64,000 nt of DNA from assembly GCF_003063335.1 (NCBI RefSeq), contig NZ_NERX01000004.1:310001-374000 (forward strand), written 5' to 3'. Shown piece after piece: positions 8,265 through 16,505 of this stretch. Each line of letters opens with the position of its first letter. Within the stretch, counting starts at the first letter, position 1. Under the pieces are notes generated by a model. That model searched no databases. It was not told the DNA's origin and saw only the letters and a list, made by a program, of their open reading frames with translations. Made by a program: the position numbers and the translations under genes. This DNA is from Limnohabitans sp. MMS-10A-192 (GTDB lineage Bacteria; Pseudomonadota; Gammaproteobacteria; Burkholderiales; Burkholderiaceae_C).

Positions 8265-9140
8265 ATGACCGACTTTTTACAACTCTTCTTCAGTGGCCTG
8301 GCCACCGGCAGCATTTATGCGCTGGCGGCTTTGGGCTTCACTTTGCTGTGGCAAGCGTCCGGCACCATCAATTTTGCGCAGGGCGAATTCGTCATGCTGC
8401 CCGCCTTCATGATGGTCATGCTGATGGGCTCGGGCCTGTCGCTGTATGTGGCGTTTGCCTTGAGCATCGTGCTGTCGGTTCTGATTTTGGGCTGGTTGTT
8501 CAAGCGCGGTCTGGTGGATCCTCTGTTCAAGTACGGCATGATGCCCATCGTCGTGGCCACCATCGGTCTGTCGATCGCCATGCGCAACGGCGTGCGTGCG
8601 GGCTACAGCGCGGAGCCTCAGCCCTTTCCGCAGGTCTTCCCTGATGTGATTTTTGACGTGGCCGGTGTGACGTTTTCCGCCGGTGACGTGGGCACCTTTG
8701 TGTTTGCCATGGTGCTGGTGCTGGTCACGCAAGCCTTTTTGAGCAAGACCGTCACGGGCCGCGCCATGCAGGCGGTGGCACAAAACACCGAAAGCGCTTC
8801 GGTGTTGGGTATCAACGTGCCGCGCATGATTTTCTACACCTTCGCCATCAACGCCATCCTGGCCGCTGCGGCCGCCTTGCTGGTGACGCCCACGTATCTG
8901 GCCAAGTTCGACATGGGTGAGGGCTTGGGCAACAAGGCCTTTTTTGCCGCCATCATCGGCGGCTTCAACAACTCTCGCGGTGCGCTGGTGGGCGGCTTGC
9001 TGGTGGGTGTTTGCGAGAACCTGGCTGCGGCCTACATTTCACCCGCTTACAAAGACGCGGTGGCTTTGGTCATTTTCATGGTCGTGATCCTGTTCAAGCC
9101 CCAAGGCCTGCTCGGCAAGAAAGAGGAGCGCAAAGTATGA
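8265..9140 (+). CDS. livH: Branched-chain-type ABC transporter permease LivH
   Basis: 291 aa inner-membrane permease with about eight hydrophobic segments. It shows the LivH hallmarks (GLATGSIYALAALGFTL at the N-terminus; GRAMQAVAQNTESASVLGI before the last helices). The ATG at 8265 is preferred over upstream in-frame ATG 8232 because CGGAG lies 8 bases before it and the LivH N-terminus normally begins with a short MTDFLQ-like stretch. The stop overlaps the livM start as ATGA. Confidence 0.92.
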   Translation: MTDFLQLFFSGLATGSIYALAALGFTLLWQASGTINFAQGEFVMLPAFMMVMLMGSGLSLYVAFALSIVLSVLILGWLFKRGLVDPLFKYGMMPIVVATIGLSIAMRNGVRAGYSAEPQPFPQVFPDVIFDVAGVTFSAGDVGTFVFAMVLVLVTQAFLSKTVTGRAMQAVAQNTESASVLGINVPRMIFYTFAINAILAAAAALLVTPTYLAKFDMGEGLGNKAFFAAIIGGFNNSRGALVGGLLVGVCENLAAAYISPAYKDAVALVIFMVVILFKPQGLLGKKEERKV

Positions 9141-10111
9141 AAAAGCTCAACCTGTTGTTCGCGCTGCTCGTTTTGGCCGCGCTCATCATCGTGCCGGGCT
9201 TCCTCAAGAACTACGGCATCCACATGTTCACCACCTGGCTGGTGTTCATCATCGCCACCATGGGCCTGAACTTGACGGTGGGTTACGCCGGTCAAAAGTC
9301 GCTGGGCCATGCCGCTTTCTTTGGCATCGGGGCTTACACCGTGGCCATCTTCCTCAAAGCCGGTTTGAGCTTCTGGCTCGGCCTGCCGATGGCGGCCTTG
9401 TTCTGCTTTGTGGTGGGCTTGGCCCTGGGCTTTCCGGCACTGCGCGTGCAAACCATCTACCTGGCCTTTGCCACCTTGGGTTTCAACACCGCCTTGTGGC
9501 TGGTGATGCGCAACGAAGAGTGGCTCACGGGCGGCACTTACGGCATCAACAACATCGCGCGTCCCAGCCTGGGCGGCATCAGCTTCGATGGCAACTTGGC
9601 TTATTACTATCTGGTGCTGTTTTTCACCATCGTGCTGGCGCTGCTCTTGTGGGGCCTGCTGCGCTCGCCCTGGGGCAAGGCCTTCACGGCGCTGCGTGAC
9701 AACGCCATCCGTGCCGAGAGTCTGGGCATCGACACCCGCAGCTACACCTTGCTGAGCTTTGCCATCGGCGCGGTCTATGCCGGTGTGGCCGGAGGTCTCT
9801 ATGCCTCGCAAGTGCAGTTCATTGACCCGGCTCTGTTCACTGTGGGCGCGTCCATCATGATGTACCTCATGGTGGTGGTCGGTGGCCCGGGCTACTTCTT
9901 GGGCCCGATTCTGGGCTCGGCGGTCGGCGTGGTGTTACCTGAATGGTTGCGCTTTGCGCAAGCCTGGTATTTGTTCGTCTTCGGTGCGTCGGTGGTGGTG
10001 CTCATGATCTGGTTGCCTGATGGCTTGCTCAGCATTCCGGACCGCCTCAAGGCGCGCCGGCAATCACGCGCTGCTTCGGCCGCTCGCGCTGCCCAAGGAG
10101 TGAAAGCATGA
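9137..10111 (+). CDS. livM: Branched-chain-type ABC transporter permease LivM
   Basis: 324 aa, multi-spanning, with the family motifs LNLTVGYAGQKSLGHAAFFGIGAY and GKAFTALRDNAIRAESLGID, the latter forming the coupling loop for the ATPases. The start ATG at 9137 overlaps the livH stop, with AAGAGGAG upstream. The last ~20 residues are Ala/Arg-rich. The stop overlaps the livG start by 4 bases. Confidence 0.92.
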   Translation: MKKLNLLFALLVLAALIIVPGFLKNYGIHMFTTWLVFIIATMGLNLTVGYAGQKSLGHAAFFGIGAYTVAIFLKAGLSFWLGLPMAALFCFVVGLALGFPALRVQTIYLAFATLGFNTALWLVMRNEEWLTGGTYGINNIARPSLGGISFDGNLAYYYLVLFFTIVLALLLWGLLRSPWGKAFTALRDNAIRAESLGIDTRSYTLLSFAIGAVYAGVAGGLYASQVQFIDPALFTVGASIMMYLMVVVGGPGYFLGPILGSAVGVVLPEWLRFAQAWYLFVFGASVVVLMIWLPDGLLSIPDRLKARRQSRAASAARAAQGVKA

Positions 10112-10854
10112 TCCAGCCTGTCCTCAAAGTCAGCAACATGAAGAAGGCCTACGGCGCCATTCAGGCCGTGGGCGGTGTGTCTTTCGAAGTGCGCCCCGGC
10201 GAAATCTTTGGCGTGATCGGCCCCAACGGTTCGGGCAAGACCACCTTGTTCAACAGCATGCTGGGCCAGATCACCCCGGACGAGGGCAAGATTGAGCTCA
10301 ACGGCCAGGACGTGACCACACTCGGCCCGCTCGAATTGAACCGCCGTGGCGTGGGCCGCACCTTCCAGACCCTGCAGGTGTTTGGCAAGATGACCGTGCG
10401 CGACAACCTGATCGTGGCCGCGCAAGAGCACCAGGGTTCCATGTTCAGCCGCATGTTTGCGCCCACCGATTCGGGTTTGGGTGCCAAGGCCGATGCCCTG
10501 ATCGACCAGTTCCACATCCGCCATGTGGCCGACAAGAAGGCCGGTGAGCTGAGCTATGGCCAGCAAAAGCTGGTGGACATCGCCATGGCGTTCATGAGCG
10601 AGCCCGATCTGGTCTTGCTGGACGAGCCTTGCGCCGGTGTGAACCCTTCCCTGGTGGGCGGCATCAGCACTTTGCTCAAAGAGCTGAATAAGACACGCAA
10701 GGGAAGTTTTGTCGTGATCGAACACAACATGGACTTCGTGATGGACCTGTGCCACCGCATCATGGTGATGGTGGAGGGCCAGGTTTTGGCCATCGGCACG
10801 CCCGACGAAATCCGCGCCAACAAGCAGGTGCTCGACGCCTATTTGGGGAACTGA
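10108..10854 (+). CDS. livG: Branched-chain-type ABC transporter ATP-binding protein LivG
   Basis: 248 aa ATPase. Walker A GPNGSGKTT near residue 38, the LivG-type signature LSYGQQKLVDIA, Walker B DLVLLDEP, then the H-loop VIEHNMDFVM. It pairs with LivF to drive LivHM. It overlaps livM by ATGA and is followed by livF after 1 base. Confidence 0.93.
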   Translation: MIQPVLKVSNMKKAYGAIQAVGGVSFEVRPGEIFGVIGPNGSGKTTLFNSMLGQITPDEGKIELNGQDVTTLGPLELNRRGVGRTFQTLQVFGKMTVRDNLIVAAQEHQGSMFSRMFAPTDSGLGAKADALIDQFHIRHVADKKAGELSYGQQKLVDIAMAFMSEPDLVLLDEPCAGVNPSLVGGISTLLKELNKTRKGSFVVIEHNMDFVMDLCHRIMVMVEGQVLAIGTPDEIRANKQVLDAYLGN

Positions 10855-10855
10855 C

Positions 10856-11608
10856 ATGACAGCAGCAACAACAGACACCTGCATCGAATTCGACGACGTG
10901 GTCGCGGGTTACAAGGATTTCATGATCCTGAACAACCTGTCTTTCAAAGTGCCCAAGGGCTCGATCACGCTGCTGATCGGCCCCAACGGCGCAGGCAAGT
11001 CCACCGTGCTCAAAACGCTGTTCGGCTTGCTCAAACCTCGCCAAGGCAAGGTCTTGCTCAACGGCAAGGACATCACGGGTGCCACGCAAAAAGCGCTGTT
11101 GGCCGATGGCATCGCTTTTGTCCCGCAAGGCCGCAACCTGTTTGGCCAGCTCAGTGTGTATGAAAACCTGGAGCTGGGCGGCATCACGCTGGGCATGAAG
11201 ACCACGCACGAACGCATCCCGGAAGTGCTGGAATTCTTCCCACGGGTGAAAGAGCGCATGAACTCACGCGCCTCGGCCCTGTCGGGCGGTGAGCAAAAGC
11301 AGCTGGAGATCGGCCGCGCCTTGCTGCTGCGCCCCAAGGTCTTGCTGATCGACGAGCCCTCGATTGGCTTGTCGCCCATGGTGGTGCAAGACGTGTTCAA
11401 GCTGCTGCGCAAGCTGGCCGACCAGGGCACCACGGTGCTGATGGTGGAGCAAAACGTCAAGAGCGCGCTCAAGTATTCGGACAACGCCATCGCGTTGGAG
11501 TCGGGCCGTTTGGTGCTCTACAAATCGGCTGCCGAAATTTTGGCCGATCCGCAAATGGAACGTCTGTTTTTGGGTGGTGCGCACACCACTGCGGCCGCTT
11601 CGGTCTGA
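10856..11608 (+). CDS. livF: Branched-chain-type ABC transporter ATP-binding protein LivF
   Basis: 250 aa ATPase. Walker A GPNGAGKST, Q-loop FVPQGRNLF, signature LSGGEQKQLEIGRAL, Walker B VLLIDEPSIGLSP, switch region MVEQNVK. It is the last gene of the importer operon and is followed by a very strong terminator at 11655. Confidence 0.93.
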   Translation: MTAATTDTCIEFDDVVAGYKDFMILNNLSFKVPKGSITLLIGPNGAGKSTVLKTLFGLLKPRQGKVLLNGKDITGATQKALLADGIAFVPQGRNLFGQLSVYENLELGGITLGMKTTHERIPEVLEFFPRVKERMNSRASALSGGEQKQLEIGRALLLRPKVLLIDEPSIGLSPMVVQDVFKLLRKLADQGTTVLMVEQNVKSALKYSDNAIALESGRLVLYKSAAEILADPQMERLFLGGAHTTAAASV

Positions 11609-11654
11609 GACCGGTTCGCCATCGCCATCACGACAGCGGCGCCCTTGTGATCTG

Positions 11655-11697
11655 CACCTCAAAGTTGGGACACCCATCCCAACTTTGAGGTGTTTTT
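11655..11697 (+). terminator. Rho-independent terminator of the liv operon
   Basis: A perfect 16-base inverted repeat: CACCTCAAAGTTGGGA (11655-11670) and its complement (11677-11692), with loop CACCCA, then five T. It is one of the strongest stems in the window. Confidence 0.9.
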
Positions 11698-11978
11698 CAT
11701 GGGGAGGGGAGCGCGCCATTTCAGCAGGTTGCAGGCGGGCAAGCTGCGTTGCGAAACATCCAGGCTTGCTGGCCTGTGGTGTCCTCAGCAGTAAAGGGTA
11801 GGCCCATGCCGGTTTGTGCGTACACCTTGCGGTGTCCCAGCCCAAAAGGCATAGCCGTGCATGTGTAGACATTCATACCGTTTGATCAGTGGTCGGTGCA
11901 ACGCAATTGCCAGAACATGACTTCTCAGTGGATGGCCATGGTGCAAGCCTGATCTGCTCAAGCAATCAAGGTCATTCG
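11698..11978. other. Gene-free stretch after the liv terminator
   Basis: About 280 bases between the liv terminator and the leader ORF of the next regulator. I find no credible coding frame, tRNA or recognisable riboswitch. A long 5' untranslated region and promoter for the Crp/Fnr-PAS gene are expected here, but no clear -35/-10 pair stands out. Confidence 0.4.
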
Positions 11979-12032
11979 ATGTTCAACAGCGACGCTTGGC
12001 AGCCGTTGCGATGTACCGAAAGATCGAGATGA
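11979..12032 (+). CDS. 17-codon leader ORF overlapping the Crp/Fnr-PAS start
   Basis: ATG at 11979 preceded by AAGG 8 bases upstream encodes MFNSDAWQPLRCTERSR and ends with TGA whose first two bases are shared with the ATG at 12029 (ATGA). The geometry is that of translational coupling. No homologue is recognised; it may act only by being translated. It could be a chance ORF. Confidence 0.35.
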   Translation: MFNSDAWQPLRCTERSR

Positions 12033-13393
12033 ATTACCCCTTCGTTGACAGTGCGCGTCAAAACCGAATTCTGGCCGGTATCCCCTTGAGCGACTACGCC
12101 CGCATGGCCGAGCATCTCAAGCCGGTCGATTGGGTATCGGGTCAGGTGGTGTGCGAGCCGGGGGATGCGCTGGATTTTGTGTATTTCCCGACCAGCTGCA
12201 CCGCATCGCTGGTGTCCAACACGCAAGACGGTGATTCTTCCGAGCTGGCCATGATCGGCCGTGATGGGATGGTGGGGGTGTCGCTGGCTTTGGGCAGCAC
12301 GTCCATGAACCACCGTGTCATGGTGCAGTGCTCGGGAAGAAGCTACCGCATGCCGACCCATGTCTTCGTCGAGGAGTTGTCCCGTTGCAGTGCACTGCAA
12401 CAGCTGGCGCTTTGCTATGTGCAGGTCTTGATCACCCAGATGTCGCAAAGCATTGTGTGCATCGGACACCATTCGGTCATTGAGCGGCTGTGCTATTGGT
12501 TGTTGACCAATCAGGATGCCTTGGACAGTGACCAGCTGCGCGTGACACACGAGATGATCTCCAACATGCTGGGGGTTCGCCGTGAATCGGTCACGCAAGC
12601 CCTGGGCAAGTTGCAGGCGGCGGGTCATGTGGCCAGTGGGCGCGGCAAAATCGCCATCCTCGACCGGGGTGGTTTGACCTCAGGGGTGTGTGAGTGCTTT
12701 TCTTTGGTCAATGCGGAAACCAGCCGCTTGTTTGAACACGTTGGGCGCATGGGCGATTTGCCTCCCTTGCGGTCTGTGGACGATGGCTGTTCAGAGCCCG
12801 AAGATGGCACGCTGTTGCAAAAGTACCAGGACGCCTACGATTTCGCGCCCGTTGGCTTTGTGAGCTTGAATGCCCAAGGGCAGGTGGTGCAGACCAATTT
12901 GGCGGGGGCCATCATGCTGGACATCCAGCGCTCTCAAAGCCGGGCCAAACCATTTCAGAACTTCATCCAGCTTTCGGACCAACCTCGGTTTGCCGATTTT
13001 CTGGAAGAAGTGCTCAGTGGCAAATGCCGACGTCATTGCGAAATCACTTTGTGCGGAACCGATCACCGGGCCGAGATCATGGTGCGCATCGAAGCCACGC
13101 TGGACGATGAGGGGCAGGAGTGCCAATTGGTGCTGATCGATGTGACGCAGGAAAAACGCGAGGCGGCCCAAAAGCTGGCGCGTGAGCGTGAGCAGCAGGA
13201 GATGCTGGTCAAGCAGCCTTACATGGTCTGGTTCAAGGACCCCGAAGGGCATTTGATTTCGGCCAATGCCAATTTGATCGACAACTGGCACCAACTGGCG
13301 CAGCCGGGGCGGCTTGAAAAAGTGGATGCGCAAAGCATGCCTTGGAACTTTTTTGACAGGTCCTCACAGCCGTCCGCTCGCCCTGAGCTGTGA
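12029..13393 (+). CDS. Crp/Fnr-family regulator with C-terminal PAS domain
   Basis: 454 aa. The N-terminal cyclic-nucleotide-like beta-roll (residues ~15-130) carries GRDGMVGVSLALG where classical CRP has the cAMP-binding residues, so cAMP binding is unlikely. The Crp-type helix-turn-helix is at about 165-205 (THEMISNMLGVRRESVTQALGKL). After a linker, a PAS-like domain follows at ~265-380 (YDFAPVGFVSLNAQGQVVQTN), and the C-terminus starts another PAS-like segment (MVWFKDPEGHLISANANLI) that stops early. The ATG at 12029 overlaps a leader ORF stop; TTG 11996 and ATG 12011 are in-frame alternatives. The same class of sensor head occurs in the regulator at 31235. Targets are unknown. Confidence 0.8.
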   Translation: MNYPFVDSARQNRILAGIPLSDYARMAEHLKPVDWVSGQVVCEPGDALDFVYFPTSCTASLVSNTQDGDSSELAMIGRDGMVGVSLALGSTSMNHRVMVQCSGRSYRMPTHVFVEELSRCSALQQLALCYVQVLITQMSQSIVCIGHHSVIERLCYWLLTNQDALDSDQLRVTHEMISNMLGVRRESVTQALGKLQAAGHVASGRGKIAILDRGGLTSGVCECFSLVNAETSRLFEHVGRMGDLPPLRSVDDGCSEPEDGTLLQKYQDAYDFAPVGFVSLNAQGQVVQTNLAGAIMLDIQRSQSRAKPFQNFIQLSDQPRFADFLEEVLSGKCRRHCEITLCGTDHRAEIMVRIEATLDDEGQECQLVLIDVTQEKREAAQKLAREREQQEMLVKQPYMVWFKDPEGHLISANANLIDNWHQLAQPGRLEKVDAQSMPWNFFDRSSQPSARPEL

Positions 13394-13418
13394 GCTTTGA
13401 GCGGGGCTGCTCGGGCGC

Positions 13419-14231
13419 TCAGAGCAAGGGGCGCAAATTGCGGGCGGCCTCCTGCATCACCGGCAGCAGGCGGTGCAGGGCATGGTCGGTCACTTCGCGG
13501 TTGATGGGCATGGTCACGCTGATCGCTCCGTGGGCGACGTTGTTGCGGTCCAGCAGCGGCACGGCGATGCCCCGGAAATTCAGCTCCAGCTGCTGCTCGG
13601 ACACGGCCCAGCCTTGGCGCTTGAAGTGGATCAGTTCCTGGCGCAAAGCGGCCTTGCTGGAGACGGTGTACGAAGTGAACGCGCGCAGTTCATGCGTGTC
13701 CAGCCACTGGTCCATCGCCGCTTCGTCCATGCTGGCCAGCACAGCCAGGCCGGCCGCCGTGACTTGCACTTGCATGCGTGAGCCGGGCAGGTAGCCACTG
13801 GAGGTGTGGCGGTGGCTGTCGCTGCGGGCGATGAAGACGGTGTCGTCACCATCGACCACGCCCAGGTAAGCGATCTCTTCGGTGCCTGCGGTGATGCGCT
13901 GCAAAAACGGTTGCACCAAGCGTGGCAGGCGGGCGGACTCCAGGTAGGCATGACCGAGTCGCAAGATGCGCGGCATCAACCAAAAGAGCTTGCCGTCTGT
14001 GCCCACATAACCCAGATGCGCCAGTGTTTTCAGGTAACGGCGTGCGGCCGTGCGCGTCATGTTGCAACGCAGTCCGGCTTCGGTGGCGGTCAGGCGGGTG
14101 TGGGCCGCGTCAAAGGCTTCGATGATGGACAGGCCTTTTTCAAGACCGGCAATCCAGTCACGGGCATCGAGTGATGTGGTTTCGGTGGGGGGCAAGGCAA
14201 GCTCCAGTGGGGGTGTGCGATTATCGAACAT
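13419..14231 (-). CDS. IclR-family transcriptional regulator, PcaR/PobR-like
   Basis: 270 aa. It has an N-terminal winged helix (GLSIIEAFDAAHTRLTATEAGLR, then TRTAARRYLKTLAHLGYV) and an IclR effector domain (YLGVVDGDDTVFIARSD, IAVPLLDRN). The pattern GLEKGLSIIEAFD is typical of the beta-ketoadipate (PcaR/PcaU/PobR) branch. The ATG at 14231 is preferred; an earlier GTG at 14312 would run into the start of the divergent aldo/keto reductase gene. It faces away from that gene and could control it, the nearby gentisate cluster, or both. Confidence 0.88.
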   Translation of the reverse strand: MFDNRTPPLELALPPTETTSLDARDWIAGLEKGLSIIEAFDAAHTRLTATEAGLRCNMTRTAARRYLKTLAHLGYVGTDGKLFWLMPRILRLGHAYLESARLPRLVQPFLQRITAGTEEIAYLGVVDGDDTVFIARSDSHRHTSSGYLPGSRMQVQVTAAGLAVLASMDEAAMDQWLDTHELRAFTSYTVSSKAALRQELIHFKRQGWAVSEQQLELNFRGIAVPLLDRNNVAHGAISVTMPINREVTDHALHRLLPVMQEAARNLRPLL

Positions 14232-14303
14232 GGGTGTGCGCTTTGCCGTCTTGCTTGGCCCGCTCCTGCTGGCCTGATCGGCATTTGCCACTAAGATCAG
14301 TGC

Positions 14304-15305
14304 ATGAAACACCGCAAATTAGGCCCCTTCAACGTCAGCGCCATTGGCCTGGGCTGCATGAACCTCAGCCATGCTTATGGCGCCCCCGTCTCTGCCGAAC
14401 AAGGCGAGCGGGTCTTGCTCACCGCGCTCGACCAGGGCGTGGACTTTTTCGACACCGCCGCTTTGTATGGCTTCGGTGCCAACGAAATGCTGGTGGGCCA
14501 AGTGCTGAAGCCGCACCGCCAGAAATTCACCCTGGCCAGCAAATGCGGCATGCAAGGGGTGGACAAGGGCGATGGCACCAAGGTGCGTGTGATCGACGGC
14601 CGGCCCGAGACGATCAAAAAGACCTGCGAAGACGCATTGCGTCGCCTGCAAACCGAGGTGATCGACCTGTACTACCTGCACCGCTGGGACAAGAGCGTGC
14701 CCATCGAAGACAGCGTGGGCGCTCTGAGCGATTTGGTGCGCCAGGGCAAGATCCAGACGATCGGCCTGTCGGAGGTGTCGGCCAGCACGCTGCGCAAAGC
14801 GCATGCGGTGCACCCGATTGCCGCCGTGCAGACCGAGTATTCGCTGTGGACGCGCAACCCCGAGATCGCGGTGTTGCAGGCCTGCCGCGAATTGGGCACC
14901 GCCTTTGTGGCTTTCAGCCCGGTGGCACGTGGCTTTTTGTGCGGTCCGCTGGACCTTGAAAATCTGGACGCCAAAGACATCCGCCGCACCATGCCGCGCT
15001 TTGCGCCTGCCAATTACGCCGCCAATCTGAAGCTCTTGCCCGCCTACAACGCGCTGGCGCAAGAGGCCGGTTGCAGCCCCTCACAGCTGGCGCTGGCCTG
15101 GTTGCTGCACAAGGGCGAAGACATCCTCCCGATCCCGGGCACCACCTCGGTCGACCATTTGCTGGACGATCTGGCGGCGGTGGATGTGCTGCTCGATGCC
15201 AGTTTGATCACGCGTGTGGAAGCGCTCATCAACCAGAACACCGTGGCCGGTGACCGCTACAACGACCAGGCCAACAGCGAAGTCGATACCGAGGTGTTTG
15301 CCTGA
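14304..15305 (+). CDS. Aldo/keto reductase
   Basis: 333 aa, cytoplasmic (beta/alpha)8-barrel NADPH-dependent reductase. The catalytic tetrad is visible: D50 and Y55 (FFDTAALYG), K80 (ASKCG) and H126 (LYYLHRWD). The C-terminal cofactor segment IPGTTSVDHL is present. It resembles the AKR13/YhdN group acting on small aldehydes and ketones. It is divergent from the IclR gene, and its stop faces the BLUF gene stop 4 bases away. Confidence 0.9.
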   Translation: MKHRKLGPFNVSAIGLGCMNLSHAYGAPVSAEQGERVLLTALDQGVDFFDTAALYGFGANEMLVGQVLKPHRQKFTLASKCGMQGVDKGDGTKVRVIDGRPETIKKTCEDALRRLQTEVIDLYYLHRWDKSVPIEDSVGALSDLVRQGKIQTIGLSEVSASTLRKAHAVHPIAAVQTEYSLWTRNPEIAVLQACRELGTAFVAFSPVARGFLCGPLDLENLDAKDIRRTMPRFAPANYAANLKLLPAYNALAQEAGCSPSQLALAWLLHKGEDILPIPGTTSVDHLLDDLAAVDVLLDASLITRVEALINQNTVAGDRYNDQANSEVDTEVFA

Positions 15306-15309
15306 AGGC

Positions 15310-15690
15310 TCAGTCGCCCGAGCAGCGTTTGGCGGCATCGTTCATGCCGTCGCGGTCGATCGGGAAAAAGCCAGCGATGTTGTATTTGTTGAAGTGCGCA
15401 TAGCTGGAAAAAGCCATGCTCCAGTCGGTAAAGTGCCGCTCTTGAAGAGGCCCACGGGACAGCAATTCGATGTCGTGGTGCCGTTCATCGCGCAGCAGGC
15501 TTTGCCACAGACCTTCGATGGACGAGGGCGGCCCTTCGATGCATTGCACAAAGATTTCTTCGGTGTAGAGCAGGTGCCCCGTGATGTTCAGGCGCTTGTT
15601 TTTCTCGCGGCACAGGCTCAACAGGTTGAACAAATGCAGACTGCCCAGCTTGTGGGTGGTTTTGGAGCGGTAAACCAAGCGTTCTAACAC
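15310..15690 (-). CDS. BLUF-domain blue-light photoreceptor (stand-alone)
   Basis: 126 aa, essentially only the BLUF domain. Key flavin-site residues align with AppA: Y7 (LVYRSK), N31 (ahead of the RLNITG motif), Q49 (IFVQCIEG) and W90 (FTDWSM), with the same 42-residue Tyr-Gln spacing. Stand-alone BLUF proteins bind FAD and act on a partner protein. No GGDEF or EAL domain is attached; the nearest c-di-GMP enzyme is 8.5 kb away. The start is GTG at 15690 with no clear Shine-Dalgarno. The partner is unknown. Confidence 0.88.
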   Translation of the reverse strand: MLERLVYRSKTTHKLGSLHLFNLLSLCREKNKRLNITGHLLYTEEIFVQCIEGPPSSIEGLWQSLLRDERHHDIELLSRGPLQERHFTDWSMAFSSYAHFNKYNIAGFFPIDRDGMNDAAKRCSGD

Positions 15691-15782
15691 GGTGAAACTC
15701 GGGCAGAAATGAATCCTGCCGAATTATCCGGACCTGCATTGTTTGAAACTGACAGCGCCAAAGGCACCGCCCAGCCCATCGC

Positions 15783-16418
15783 TCAGGCGTCGGGCTGTGC
15801 GCCTGGTGCCGCTTTTTGGAACGCTTCCAGCGCGTTGCAAGCTTTCTCAACCGCGCAGATCAGGGGCCAACGTGTCAGGTCCACCTTGAAGCGGCGCGAG
15901 CTTTCCACTTGCGGGATCAAATACACATCGGCGAGGGTGGGCGTGTTGCCAAAGCTGAATGCACCGCGCTTTGTGTCGGCGGCCAGCAGGGCTTCATAGG
16001 CGTCAAAGCCCGCGCTGATCCAAGTGGCGCACCAGGCGTTGATGGCGTCTTCGTTGGCGCCGAACTGCTTGCGCAAAGTTTCCAGAATGCGGCGGTTGTT
16101 GAGCGGGTGGATGTCGCAGCCCACAATCGCCGCCAGCGCACGCACATGGGCACGTTCGTCAGAACCTGCGGGCAGCAGGGCAGGGCTGGGGTACTTTTCT
16201 TCCAGCCACTCGATGATGGCGGGCGACTGGATCAGCACTTGCTCGCCGGTGTCGAGCGCGGGCACCAGCTGCTGCGGGTTGACCGACTTGAAGGCGTCTT
16301 TCAGGTGTTCTTCGACCCGCAGATCGACGGCCACATAGTCGGTGGCGATGCCTTTGAGGTTGAGCGCAATGCGCAGGCGGTGCGAGGTGCCGCTTCGGAA
16401 AAAGTTGTAGAGCTTCAT
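15783..16418 (-). CDS. nagL: Maleylpyruvate (maleylacetoacetate-type) isomerase, zeta-class GST
   Basis: 211 aa. The zeta-GST signature SGTSHRLRIALNLKG (residues ~8-22) holds the catalytic serine region, followed by LVPALDTGEQVLIQSPAIIEWLEEKYP. The family isomerises maleylacetoacetate or maleylpyruvate with glutathione. Its position downstream of gentisate dioxygenase and fumarylpyruvate hydrolase favours maleylpyruvate as substrate, as in the Ralstonia and Polaromonas nag clusters. ATG 16418 is chosen; a longer frame would include half of a dispersed repeat. Confidence 0.88.
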   Translation of the reverse strand: MKLYNFFRSGTSHRLRIALNLKGIATDYVAVDLRVEEHLKDAFKSVNPQQLVPALDTGEQVLIQSPAIIEWLEEKYPSPALLPAGSDERAHVRALAAIVGCDIHPLNNRRILETLRKQFGANEDAINAWCATWISAGFDAYEALLAADTKRGAFSFGNTPTLADVYLIPQVESSRRFKVDLTRWPLICAVEKACNALEAFQKAAPGAQPDA

Positions 16419-16434
16419 GGACGGTTCATTGTTT

Positions 16435-16463
16435 GTCATTGCGAGCAAAGCGCGGCAATCCAT
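16435..16463. repeat. Half copy of dispersed palindromic repeat, family 1
   Basis: A single arm begins GTCATTGCGAGCAAAGCG and ends GGCAATCCA. It lies between nagK and nagL. It is one of four family-1 sites seen (17241, 54821, 58733). Confidence 0.7.
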
Positions 16464-16505
16464 GCATTGTGATGGAGGTCCGCACTTTTCTGATGGGCAG
16501 CCGCC

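Noticed and set aside
11698..11978. Possible riboswitch in the leader of the Crp/Fnr-PAS gene
   Set aside because: Several short stems can be drawn but none matches a riboswitch core that I recognise.
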